Positions 27,539 through 34,901 of a stretch of 64,000 bases of DNA are shown piece after piece. The position numbers and the translations under genes were made by a program. Within the stretch, counting starts at the first letter, position 1. Each line of letters starts with the position of its first letter. Source of the DNA: Dolomitihabitans soli (GTDB taxonomy: Bacteria > Actinomycetota > Actinomycetes > Streptosporangiales > Streptosporangiaceae); assembly GCF_022213955.1 (NCBI RefSeq), contig NZ_JAKNTW010000005.1, positions 124,001 through 188,000 of the forward strand, given 5' to 3'. Under the pieces are notes generated by a model. The model did not search any database. It was not told where the DNA came from and saw nothing but the letters and a program-made list of their open reading frames with translations.

Positions 27539-27925
27539 TCAGCGGCGGCCGGCGGCGCAGGTGACGCAGGTCCTGGTGGCCGGGAGGACCATCAGGCGCT
27601 CGAGGGCGATGCGTTGCCCGCAACCCGCACAGATCCCATAGGTGCCGTCGTGCAGTCGCTCGAAGGCGAGGTCCAGCTCGGCGAGGTGCGTCAGGGCCTG
27701 GTCGAGGAGAGCCTGGATGTGGGCCCGCTCGAACGCGGTGGACGTTCCCTCGGGGTCGTGCTCGTCGTCGGAGGCCGTCGTCGCCGACGATTCGACCATC
27801 TCGTCCCGGTCACGGCCCAAGATGGCGACGCGGGCCGTGGTCATCTGATGGTCGGCGTCGAGAAGTTCTCGCATGGTCGCCTGTTCCGAGGGGGAGAGCG
27901 CGGCGTCCCCATGGCGTTCGGTCAT
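27539..27925 (-). CDS. DksA/TraR-type C4 zinc-finger protein
   Basis: ATG at 27925 follows GAAGGTGAG; the upstream 31 in-frame codons are not credible. The 128-residue product has an acidic helical N-terminal half (a coiled hairpin as in DksA) and a C-terminal zinc finger CAGCGQRI...CVTCAAG. The line DGTYGICAGCGQRIALERL is characteristic of the TraR/DksA group, which binds the secondary channel of RNA polymerase and alters promoter choice under stress. At 128 residues it is near the usual size. It is a single gene between the TerD-like gene and the decarboxylase-like gene, all leftward. Confidence 0.88.
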   Translation of the reverse strand: MTERHGDAALSPSEQATMRELLDADHQMTTARVAILGRDRDEMVESSATTASDDEHDPEGTSTAFERAHIQALLDQALTHLAELDLAFERLHDGTYGICAGCGQRIALERLMVLPATRTCVTCAAGRR

Positions 27926-28322
27926 CACGGTTCTCACCTTCCCCGACCAGGCTGTTCGCAGTCCTTTCAACTGGTACGGGCGGCCGGTGGCCGGGCGCTT
28001 GTCCAACGAAAGCCGCATGCCCTAGCTTTGCGGCGAGTTGACAGGGTGTGGTGGGTCGCCGCGTGTGGTGCCGGTCACGGTCCAGGCCAGGCGGCGCCGT
28101 CATGAGCAGCTCAGCGCTGTACCACGTAGTCGGTGCCGGTCGTGTGCGATCCATGGGCGATGGCGTCGAACGCTGCGAACACACCGGTAGGTCGAGGAAG
28201 TAGTCGGCCATGCGGGACTGCTGGCCCGCCCCACGTCTTCGACGTGGGGCGGGCCGCGCGCAGGTTCGCGAGGGTCCAGAGTGCGCCCGTGGGGAACGCC
28301 GCTTCGATGCTGTGGTCGGCGG
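27926..28322. other. Gene-free stretch with hairpin and possible relic
   Basis: About 400 bases. Apart from the hairpin at 28223-28255, the - strand at about 28106-28211 can be read, with one frame change, as MADYFLDLP / TGVFAAFDAIAHGSHTTG..., which has protein-like composition and may be the decayed end of a gene lost in the same rearrangement that trimmed the neighbouring sigma factor. Nothing else seen. Confidence 0.35.
28223..28255 (-). terminator. Perfect 15-bp hairpin downstream of the decarboxylase-like gene
   Basis: GGCCCGCCCCACGTC, a 3-base loop TTC, then the exact complement. It lies 68 bases past the stop of the leftward gene at 28323. No U tract follows on either strand, as is common for actinobacterial terminators. 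Confidence 0.6.
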
Positions 28323-28790
28323 TCAGGCCGGCATGGGTGTCGGCTTGTTGATGAGCGCGATGTTCATCCAGAAGCCGGCCGAGGCGAGCACCATCATCAG
28401 GGTGGCCATCGCCTTGTCGTCGTAGTGTTTCGCGACCTCGATGTACTGGTCGTCCGGTACCCGTTCCCCGCCACGCGCGGCGGGCTGGAAAACGGCGTCG
28501 GTCAACGCCAGTGCCGCCCGCTCGGCGTCGGTGAAGTACGGCGCGTCCCGCCAGGTCGCCACGGCGGCGATCCTGGCCTCGGACTCGCCCGCCTCACGCA
28601 GGTCGACCGAGTGCCGCTTCACCTGGTAGGTGCTGCCGACGATCTGGCCGGCACGCAGGTAGACCAGGCTGGTCGTGGTCGCCGGCACCGAGCCGTTGCC
28701 GGTGGCCTTGACCATCGCGCCGGCCAGCTCCTGGATCTCGGGCAGGTGTGTGTTGGCGTCGGGGATCCGTGGTCCCACGGTGTCCTCCAT
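28323..28790 (-). CDS. Carboxymuconolactone decarboxylase-like (AhpD fold) protein without the Cys pair
   Basis: 155 residues from ATG at 28790. The AhpD-like helical core is clear: LVYLRAGQIVG...H near residues 43-60 and DAPYFTDAERAALALTDAV. In AhpD and most relatives this core carries CxxC and a following His for peroxidase chemistry; here the aligned stretch reads GSTYQVKRH, so both Cys are replaced by Ser and Gln while the His stays. It may be non-redox, or use another chemistry. CMD genes are typical targets of ECF41 sigma factors, and an ECF41-like fragment lies just upstream with an identical promoter pattern. Confidence 0.85.
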   Translation of the reverse strand: MEDTVGPRIPDANTHLPEIQELAGAMVKATGNGSVPATTTSLVYLRAGQIVGSTYQVKRHSVDLREAGESEARIAAVATWRDAPYFTDAERAALALTDAVFQPAARGGERVPDDQYIEVAKHYDDKAMATLMMVLASAGFWMNIALINKPTPMPA

Positions 28791-28814
28791 GGTGCTCGGG
28801 AAATGTTGTCGCCC

Positions 28815-29099
28815 CTATGAACCCTCGCGTGCCGTAGATGTGACAGGCGGCGGAGGAATCCCGGCGGCGTCGGCGAACTGGCGGACCCGCTCGGGGTCGC
28901 GGAGCCCCCGGGCCACAACGGTGGTCAGCCAGCCGCCGAGGTTGTCGATCTGGTCCGCGTCGGACCGGCAGAGCCGCAGCCAGGCGTCCTGGACGGCGTC
29001 ATCGGCCTCGGCCATCGAACCCAGCATCCGGTAGGCCGCCGCCCGCAGCCGGGGCCGGTGCTGCTCGAAACACTCGGCCAGCCACTCGGTCTCCTCCAT
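28815..29099 (-). pseudogene. Internally deleted ECF41/SigJ-type sigma factor gene
   Basis: The 94-codon frame begins as a normal SigJ/ECF41 protein: FEQHRPRLRAAAYRMLGS..., DDAVQDAWLRLCR (sigma region 2) and LGGWLTTVVAR. It then jumps, in frame, to GLRDPERVRQFADAAG, which resembles the C-terminal tail of ECF41 factors, so region 4 and the SnoaL-like domain (about 200 residues) are missing. The last codons coincide with the promoter of the next gene. A factor lacking region 4 cannot read a -35 box, so it is called a pseudogene, though a small region-2 protein could still be made: the frame is open and its promoter is intact. Confidence 0.75.
28817..28845 (-). promoter_or_regulatory. ECF-type promoter of the decarboxylase-like gene
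   Basis: On the - strand: TGTCACA, exactly 16 bases, then GTTCAT, ending 27 bases before the ATG. The -35 equals the published ECF41/SigJ -35 (TGTCACA); the -10 differs from the consensus CGTC. The same two boxes and spacing stand before the sigma fragment at 29134-29162. Confidence 0.65.
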
Positions 29100-29133
29100 C
29101 GGTCACATCATCCCCTCGTCAAGGCTCAAGGAC

Positions 29134-29162
29134 ATGAACCCGCGAAGGCGCCGAATGTGACA
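29134..29162 (-). promoter_or_regulatory. ECF-type promoter of the sigma fragment
   Basis: TGTCACA - 16 bases - GTTCAT on the - strand, 35 bases before the ATG of the sigma fragment. Same boxes and spacing as at 28817-28845, in keeping with ECF41 autoregulation. Confidence 0.65.
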
Positions 29163-29396
29163 GGAGACCGGCTCAGGAACATCGAAAAAGCCTCAACAAA
29201 TGGGGTTCTACGTCATCTCCATGCACCGCCGGTTTCCGTGGAAGGGCGGATGCTGGAGGAGGTGTGCACCGAGCTCGGGTTCGATCTGGAGGCTCACGAC
29301 GGCGCCCAGGCCCGCCAGTCCAGCACCTCACCTCGACCAACTCCGCGGGAACATTTGTCCAAGACTGATAGTCGACCGCCCGTGCATAGTCTCCGC

Positions 29397-30206
29397 ATGA
29401 GTCAGTACGACATTGAGCACTCGCATGGGATGCACGTGGTCCACGAAGGCCCGCGGCAGGCGCCGCCGTTGTTGCTGATCCACGGATCGGGGGCCTCGGG
29501 CGGCTTCTGGAGCCCGATGGTCCCGGCACTGGTCGGCCACCATCACGTCATCCGGGTCGACCTCCCGGGCTGCGGCCAATCCCCGCCCGCGCCCTCGTAC
29601 GACGTGCCTGCGCAGGCGGGCCGGCTGGCGGCGCTGCTGGACGACCTCGGTCTTCGTCACGTCGCCGCGGTCGGGCACTCCAGCGGCGGCTACGTCGCCA
29701 CCGCGCTTGCCGAACAACGTCCCGACCTCGTGGGTTCGCTTGCACTGATCAGTAGCGGCCCGAGTCTGGATGCGCTCCTTCCGCAGCCGTTCATCCTTCG
29801 GGTCCTGTTGGCCCCGCCTGTGGGCCCGCTCCTGTGGTCGAGGCGTTCGGATGCGTTGATCCGCAGGGGGATCAGCGCGACGGCCGCTCGCCCGGTGGAC
29901 GTCCCGGACGACGTGGTCGCCGACGTACGGGGCATCACCTACCGCGTGATGAGGACGGTGCTGCGCTGGAACACCGCGTACATCGCCGAGCGGAGCGTGC
30001 CCGAGCGTCTCGCCGTCCTCGGGGTCCCCGTGCTGGTGATCTTCGGCGCTGCCGACCCCCGTTGGGAGCCGTCGTCGGCGCACCAGTACGACGCGGTGCC
30101 GAACGCGCGGGTCGAGCTGCTGCCCGGCGTCGGGCACCTACCCCTGTTGGAAGCGCCCGAGACGACCAGCGAACTGCTGCTGGGCTTCACGGCAACGGAC
30201 CGCTGA
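29397..30206 (+). CDS. Alpha/beta-hydrolase
   Basis: 269 residues from ATG at 29397; the frame is open upstream but only this part has the fold. The oxyanion motif LLLIHGSGASGG (about 25-36), the nucleophile elbow GHSSGG (Ser about residue 98), an Asp in VFGAADPRW and His in LPGVGHLPL give a complete triad and acid site. It hydrolyses an ester, lactone or C-C bond; substrate unreadable. No strong ribosome site is visible, so translation may be leaderless or weak. It is divergent from the ECF fragment, and some ECF41 regulons include hydrolase genes, but no TGTCACA box faces this gene. Confidence 0.88.
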   Translation: MSQYDIEHSHGMHVVHEGPRQAPPLLLIHGSGASGGFWSPMVPALVGHHHVIRVDLPGCGQSPPAPSYDVPAQAGRLAALLDDLGLRHVAAVGHSSGGYVATALAEQRPDLVGSLALISSGPSLDALLPQPFILRVLLAPPVGPLLWSRRSDALIRRGISATAARPVDVPDDVVADVRGITYRVMRTVLRWNTAYIAERSVPERLAVLGVPVLVIFGAADPRWEPSSAHQYDAVPNARVELLPGVGHLPLLEAPETTSELLLGFTATDR

Positions 30207-30459
30207 CAGCCCGCCCGAGATCCCTGAGACCTAGACCGGTCACGTGTTGTCGACCGGGACGCCACCTGACCGGGCGTGGGTGGACTGGAGCCGGCCGGAG
30301 GCAGGGACGCTGCAGCCGCGTCGTGTCCACCACGAACCCGGGTCCGGGTGTCGCTGAACTGCACCAACCCGGCACCGCGCAGGATGATCCAACACCGGGA
30401 CTTGGCGGCCGGTTCAAACGGCTGCGGTGCTCGCCGTACCTTTTTTGGGTGAATGTTTG

Positions 30460-30969
30460 TCAGGTGGGTTCTTCCCAGTTGACGGGGCGGCTCAGGGGAG
30501 GGATGAGCCAGTTCGCGACCCGGTAGCCGGGTTGGATGTAGCCGATCGGGACATAGTCGTCCTGGGGGCAGGATGATTCGGGTGGGGAGTGGTGACGGTC
30601 GCCGCGTTGAATTCTTTCGGCGACGATGTCCTTCTCGTTCTGCCCGTAGGCGGTCCGCACCCCGGAAATGGACATTCCGGTGGCGGTGGCGAGCGCGTGG
30701 AGGCGGTACGGCTCGGGGCGGGTGAAGTCGCGGGCATAAGCGAGGAGCAGGCGAATCAGCTCCTCCAGGTGCTGTTTGGCGATGCTCAGCTGGTTGAGCT
30801 GGTCCAGGACGGGGTCACTGGGCTCTATCGAGGTGAAATATGCCTCGGCCGCTTTTCTGGCGGCTTTGATGGCCTTTAGTTGCTCTTGGTAGAAATTGTC
30901 GTTCTCTTCTGTGCTTTCCGGGGGATCCGGATGAAAGATCAGGGCAAGCTCACGTGCGGTATCCGTCAT
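30460..30969 (-). CDS. Hypothetical protein with helix-turn-helix-like segment
   Basis: 169 residues from ATG at 30969 with AAGG eight bases upstream. Residues 20-85 are helical and charged (coiled-coil-like, KAIKAARKAAEAYF... and LSIAKQHLEELIRLLLAYARD), followed by a segment LATATGMSISGVRTAYG that reads like the two helices of an HTH (Ala-Thr-x-x-Gly-Met-Ser turn). The C-terminal 45 residues are Pro/Asp rich. The composition is lower in GC than neighbouring genes. Similar small proteins in actinomycetes are DNA-binding hypotheticals. I do not recognise a named family. Confidence 0.6.
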   Translation of the reverse strand: MTDTARELALIFHPDPPESTEENDNFYQEQLKAIKAARKAAEAYFTSIEPSDPVLDQLNQLSIAKQHLEELIRLLLAYARDFTRPEPYRLHALATATGMSISGVRTAYGQNEKDIVAERIQRGDRHHSPPESSCPQDDYVPIGYIQPGYRVANWLIPPLSRPVNWEEPT

Positions 30970-31337
30970 GTGCTGCGCCTTACGTGAGGTGCTGTGGTAG
31001 GCGCACGAGAATACCCGTTGCGTCGTCCTCGACAGCACCGTCCGCCGTGCTCTGTGGATACTGCGGTGGGGTATATATACGCGTTTGTGGGATATATATG
31101 TGTTCAGAGGTGGATAAATCCTACTCTGGGATTCCAGCGACGCTCATCGGTTGGATCGCTTCACGATCACTGCGGTGAGGGAAGGCCGGGAGGCCACGGG
31201 ACGGATCACTCCGGTGTCGCCACGCGCCCCGAGTACAGGTGACTCGACGGGGAGGGGCCGATCCGGGGCTGGAGTGGGTACGGTCGGAAGCAGGTTCCCG
31301 GTGTGGGATCTGATGACTTGTGTGAAGGATGAGATCG
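30970..31337. other. Divergent intergenic region before the aldo/keto reductase
   Basis: 368 bases holding the TATATAT repeats at 31073-31112 and otherwise nothing recognisable. Short frames inside have no ribosome sites. Confidence 0.5.
31073..31112. promoter_or_regulatory. Direct repeat of GTGGG(G/A)TATATAT upstream of the hypothetical gene
   Basis: The sequence GTGGGGTATATATACG is followed about 21 bases later by GTGGGATATATATGTG. In DNA this GC-rich the two TATATAT cores stand out strongly. Either tandem operator sites or a promoter with unusual AT content, about 110 bases before the leftward gene's start. Confidence 0.45.
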
Positions 31338-32177
31338 ATGAGTGGAATACCCGCGGCCCCGACCGCTGACCTGGTCAACGGGGCGTCGATCCCGCGGATC
31401 GGGCTCGGCACCTGGCCGATGTCGGACGCCGAGGCGGAGAAGGCCGTCGCGCAGGCGGTCGAGCTGGGCTACCGGCTGGTGGACACCGCGTACGCCTACG
31501 GCAACGAGGTGGGGGTCGGGCGTGGGCTGCGGGCGTCGGGAGTGCCGCGGGAGGAGCTGTTCGTCACCACCAAGCTCAACGGCGAGTGGCATGGTCACGA
31601 CGCGGCCCAGGAGGCGTTCGCGGCCAGCGCCGAGCGGCTGGGCGTCGACTACGTCGATCTCTACCTCATTCACTGGCCGTTGCCCGCGCAGGACCGATAC
31701 GTCGACGCGTTCAGGGGTATGGCCGAACTTCTGGAAGACGGCAGAGTCCGGGCGATCGGCGTGTCGAACTTCAAGCCCGCGCAGATCGACCGGCTGCTCG
31801 CGGAGACCGGGGTGGTCCCCGATGTCAACCAGATCGAGCTCGACCCGACGCTCACCCGCGACGCCGCCCGGGCCTGCCACGCCGCGCACGGCATCCTCAC
31901 GCAGTCGTGGAGCCCCATCGGCCAGGGCGGCGACCTGCTGGAGAACCCGATCGTGCGCCGGATCGCCGAGCGGTACGGCAGAGCCCCGGCGCAGATCGTG
32001 CTCCGCTGGCACATGGAACTGGGCCTGGCCGCCGTGCCCAAGTCGGTCAACCCCGAGCGGATGCGGGCGAACATCGACGTCTTCGACTTCGAGCTGACGC
32101 CCGAGGAGGTCGCGGAGCTCTCGTCGCTGGACCGGGGCGAGGCCGCCGCCACCGACTCCGACCTGGCCGGTCACTGA
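31338..32177 (+). CDS. Aldo/keto reductase
   Basis: 279 residues; the second of two in-frame ATGs (31338) has AAGGA at the right distance. The AKR barrel signature is complete: GLGTWPMSDAEAEKAV, catalytic Asp/Tyr in LVDTAYAYGNE, Lys in VTTKLNGEW, His in LYLIHWPLP, GVSNFKPAQI, and the NADPH phosphate-binding AAVPKSVNPERMRANIDVF. Enzymes like this (2,5-diketo-gluconate reductase type) reduce small aldehydes and keto compounds with NADPH. Its last four codons plus stop (AGH*) sit in a 12-bp tandem triplication. Single gene; regulation unknown. Confidence 0.93.
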   Translation: MSGIPAAPTADLVNGASIPRIGLGTWPMSDAEAEKAVAQAVELGYRLVDTAYAYGNEVGVGRGLRASGVPREELFVTTKLNGEWHGHDAAQEAFAASAERLGVDYVDLYLIHWPLPAQDRYVDAFRGMAELLEDGRVRAIGVSNFKPAQIDRLLAETGVVPDVNQIELDPTLTRDAARACHAAHGILTQSWSPIGQGGDLLENPIVRRIAERYGRAPAQIVLRWHMELGLAAVPKSVNPERMRANIDVFDFELTPEEVAELSSLDRGEAAATDSDLAGH

Positions 32178-32201
32178 GCCGGTCACTGAGCCGGTCACTG
32201 A
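32166..32201 (+). repeat. 12-bp triplication across the aldo/keto reductase stop
   Basis: GCCGGTCACTGA three times in a row; each copy codes Ala-Gly-His-stop in the gene's frame, so stops are stacked. Confidence 0.92.
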
Positions 32202-32322
32202 GCCGGAGCCCGGCCATCGTCCCTGGGGGTGATCGTGAATCCTCCTCAGGGGCGATGCGGCCGGCGGGCCCCAGGCCCTAGGTTTCTCAACCGATGACGC
32301 CGGATGCCACGGGAAGGATCAG

Positions 32323-32976
32323 ATGACGCGGTTGCGCGAGATTCCAGACATGATGCACCGGGTGCTCTTCAAGAGCCTGTCGCTGCTGGCTCCGGGCAAG
32401 CAGGGGGCGGTGCTGGGCCGCTACTTCGACTGGTGGCACCGCAGACCTGATCCCTGGAGTCTGTCGAGCGACGCCTACGAGCGCTACAAGTACACGACCA
32501 CGCTGAGTCAGGTGCCCGGCCGGCCGTACCGGAAGATCCTCGACGTGGGATGCAGCGAGGGGGTCTTCACCGAACTCCTGGCCATGACCTACCCCGAGGC
32601 GGAGGTGACCGGGGTGGACGTCTCCGCGCGGGCGCTCGGCCGAGCCCGTGACCGTGCGGGCGGACGGGCCAGGTTCATCGAAAGCGACATCCTGACCCAC
32701 AGCTCGAAGGAACGCTTCGACCTGGTGTTCTGCGCCGAGACGCTCTACTACCTCGGCCGGGACGAGCGACTCCGCCTGGCCTCCACACGGCTGAGCGACC
32801 TGCTCGAACCGGGAGGGCTGCTGGTCCTGGTCCACCCGTGGCCGGAGGCCCGCCGGCTGCATGGCTACCTCGACTCCAACCCCGCGGTGTCGCGGATCGC
32901 GGAGCAGGTGGACGAGATCGAACAACGACCCTTCGCCGTCTCGCTCTACCAGGCGCCGCTAGGAACTGTTTCTTAG
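32323..32976 (+). CDS. SAM-dependent methyltransferase, C-terminus altered by an IS relic
   Basis: 217 residues from ATG with GGGAAGGA upstream. Motif I is ILDVGCSEGVFTELLA (about 69-84), motif II GVDVS, and DLVFCAETLYYL near residue 132 is the post-I/II acidic region; the layout recalls NodS/trans-aconitate-type class I methyltransferases acting on small molecules. The last few residues (about QAPLGTVS) and the stop come from sequence that looks like the left end of an IS5-family element, so the native C-terminus was replaced. Core domain is intact and may still work. Confidence 0.82.
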   Translation: MTRLREIPDMMHRVLFKSLSLLAPGKQGAVLGRYFDWWHRRPDPWSLSSDAYERYKYTTTLSQVPGRPYRKILDVGCSEGVFTELLAMTYPEAEVTGVDVSARALGRARDRAGGRARFIESDILTHSSKERFDLVFCAETLYYLGRDERLRLASTRLSDLLEPGGLLVLVHPWPEARRLHGYLDSNPAVSRIAEQVDEIEQRPFAVSLYQAPLGTVS

Positions 32977-33214
32977 ATCTCCTGACAGTAGGTGCCTGAC
33001 TTGTCACGCTTGGCGTATGGGTCGTGGTGACTTAACGAACGCCGAACGGGAACGGCTGGCGCCGCCTACTGACTGCCGTCCAGGCCGCCACCGATGCCGA
33101 GGGCCGCGTGGACTGGGACATCTCGGTGGACTCCACCACTATCCGGGCGCATCAGCACGCGGCTGGTGCGCCTCGCAACGCCCCACCGCCGGCCCAGTTG
33201 CGATCGCACCCAAG
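32961..33214 (+). mobile_element. IS5-family element relic with deleted transposase
   Basis: It starts near GGAACTGTTTCTTAGATCTCCTGACAG, typical of an IS5/IS427-group end. A transposase start MGRGDLTNAERERLAP (33017-33064) is joined, with a large internal deletion and frame change, to TAVQAATDAEGRVDWDISVD and STTIRAHQHAAGAPRN (about 33069-33190), the part just before the catalytic Asp region. The right end was not found. Confidence 0.75.
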
Positions 33215-33533
33215 CTAGGCCGCCTGCTCACCGAACTGCTCGACAACGCCCGCCGGCACGCCCGGCACACGGTGCGGGTACTGGCCTGCCGGACCGGGGG
33301 CCTGAACACCCAATCGGGGCCCGAGCGACAAATGCTCGTGTATCCCGGCGGCCGACAGCAATGATGCATGGGAGGCACGCCAGGCACATGGAAATCGCCG
33401 ACCGCGACGAGTTCGGCAGCGTGACGCTTCCAAGAAGCCTCGCGTGATCAGCCGCTACATCGCCTGACGATACAGGCACGCTTGAGACGAATGGCTACAC
33501 GTAGTCACCAGCAAGGCGAGCGTTGCAGATGCT
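32977..33533. other. Eroded region of gene remnants
   Basis: About 560 bases containing the IS relic, the kinase fragment and, at about 33385-33447, a short reading EIADRDEFGSVTLPRSLA of unknown origin. No intact gene. Confidence 0.6.
33208..33300 (+). pseudogene. Fragment of a histidine kinase-like ATPase domain
   Basis: PKLGRLLTELLDNARRHARH followed by TVRVLACR reads as the N box and following helix/strand of an HATPase_c domain. There is no start and the rest of the gene is absent; it abuts the IS relic, suggesting one rearrangement removed the rest. Confidence 0.6.
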
Positions 33534-34901
33534 CTACCCCTCGGGCACGTCACGCGCGTCAGAGCCGGCCGGGTATTCCTCAAGGGGGACAAGGTCTCTG
33601 GACCAAGCGGACATGACAGGTTCGAGCACCCGCCATGCCTCTTCCGCTTCGTCGCCCCGGATCGACAGGGCGGCGTTCCCGTTCAGTACGGCGAGCAGGA
33701 GCCGGCCGTAGGCGGGGAGATCGGCGGGCTCCATCTGGGCGGTCAGCGTGAGTGGGGCAAGGGCGCGCGTGCCAGGGCCGATGCCGGTCAGGGCCAACGT
33801 CATGCTCTCCGGTTCGAGTCCGAATCGAAGCACGTTGGGGGTGGCCTCCTCGCTCTCCTCGAACGGCAGATGAGGCACCGATCGGAAGCGTACGGCGACC
33901 TCTTTGCGGTCGTTTCCGAGCGCCTTGCCGGTGCGGAGGCGGAAGGTGGTGCCGGACCAGCGCCAGTTATCGAGTCGCAGCTCCACCTCGGCGAAAGTCT
34001 CGGTGCGGCGGCGGGGGTCCACACCGTCCTCCTCAACATATGCGGGGACTTCGCGATCACCGATGCGGCCGGCCAGGTAGCGTGCGCGGCGCGTACGGCG
34101 TACGACGTCGTCGTCGGTGAGCGGGCGTACCGAGCGCAGCACGTCGATCTTCCGGTCACGGAGGTCACGTTCGCCGAGGCTGAGCGGTGGTTCCATGGCC
34201 ACCAGGCACAGCACCTGGAGCAGGTGGTTCTGCACCATGTCCTTCAGCGCCCCGACCCCGTCGTAGTAGCCCGCTCTGCCCTCCAGAGCCAGGGTCTCGT
34301 TCCAGACGATCTCCACTTCGGCGATGTGGGAGCTGTTCCAGATGGGCTCCAGCACGCGGTTGGCCAGCCGGCTGCCGAGCACGTTCTGGACGGTCGTCAT
34401 GGCCAGGAAGTGGTCGACGCGGAACACCGCCTGCTCTGGCACGACGCCGGCGAGCAGCCGGTTCAGCTCCGCGGCACTGTTCAAGTCCTCGCCGAACGGC
34501 TTTTCCAGCACGATGCGGCTGCCTGAGGGCAGGCCCGCGCGGTGCAGCGCGGTGACCGTGCTGGGAAAGATCACCGGCGGGAGGGCCAGGTAAACGACGA
34601 CGGGCCCCTCCCCTGCGATCATCGGCGCGAGGTCAGCGGCTTCGGTGGCGTCCGCCTGACGGTAGCGTGCTAGGTCGGCGATCGCCTGCTTGACGCCGGC
34701 GGGCTCGGACGGGCAATGCCGGTCAAGCTGATCGTTCACCCAGGCTCGGAACTGCTCGCTGGTCCAGTCTTCCCGGTCGGCGCACGTCAACACGAAGCGG
34801 TCGTCGAGGTGTCCGGCCGCGCGCAAGGCGGTCAGCGCCGGTAGCAGGTAGCGGGCGTTGAGGTCGCCGGTGGCACCGACGATGACCAGCCGGTCGATCA
34901 T
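33534..34901 (-). CDS. zwf: Glucose-6-phosphate 1-dehydrogenase
   Basis: 455 residues from ATG that overlaps the GH15 stop (ATGA). The nucleotide motif is VIVGATGDLNARYLLPAL (GATGDL), the Pro-containing EKPFGEDL is present, and the catalytic centre reads RVDHFLAM in place of the usual R-I-D-H-Y-L-G-K; the His-Asp pair is kept, Lys is replaced by Met. LKDMVQNHLLQVLCLVAMEPP is also standard. It oxidises glucose 6-phosphate to 6-phosphogluconolactone, making NADPH. The altered RIDHYLGK site hints at a divergent paralogue. It is translated together with the GH15 gene, which could supply glucose. Confidence 0.9.
   Translation of the reverse strand: MIDRLVIVGATGDLNARYLLPALTALRAAGHLDDRFVLTCADREDWTSEQFRAWVNDQLDRHCPSEPAGVKQAIADLARYRQADATEAADLAPMIAGEGPVVVYLALPPVIFPSTVTALHRAGLPSGSRIVLEKPFGEDLNSAAELNRLLAGVVPEQAVFRVDHFLAMTTVQNVLGSRLANRVLEPIWNSSHIAEVEIVWNETLALEGRAGYYDGVGALKDMVQNHLLQVLCLVAMEPPLSLGERDLRDRKIDVLRSVRPLTDDDVVRRTRRARYLAGRIGDREVPAYVEEDGVDPRRRTETFAEVELRLDNWRWSGTTFRLRTGKALGNDRKEVAVRFRSVPHLPFEESEEATPNVLRFGLEPESMTLALTGIGPGTRALAPLTLTAQMEPADLPAYGRLLLAVLNGNAALSIRGDEAEEAWRVLEPVMSAWSRDLVPLEEYPAGSDARDVPEG

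Noticed and set aside
25308-29099. The TerD-like, DksA and sigma genes as a defence island
   Set aside because: No nuclease, toxin, reverse transcriptase or other defence effector is present; the region looks eroded rather than a working system.
30207-30459. Possible IS or DUF397-like fragment after the hydrolase
   Set aside because: Readings such as VQFSDTRTRV are too short and ambiguous to support a call.
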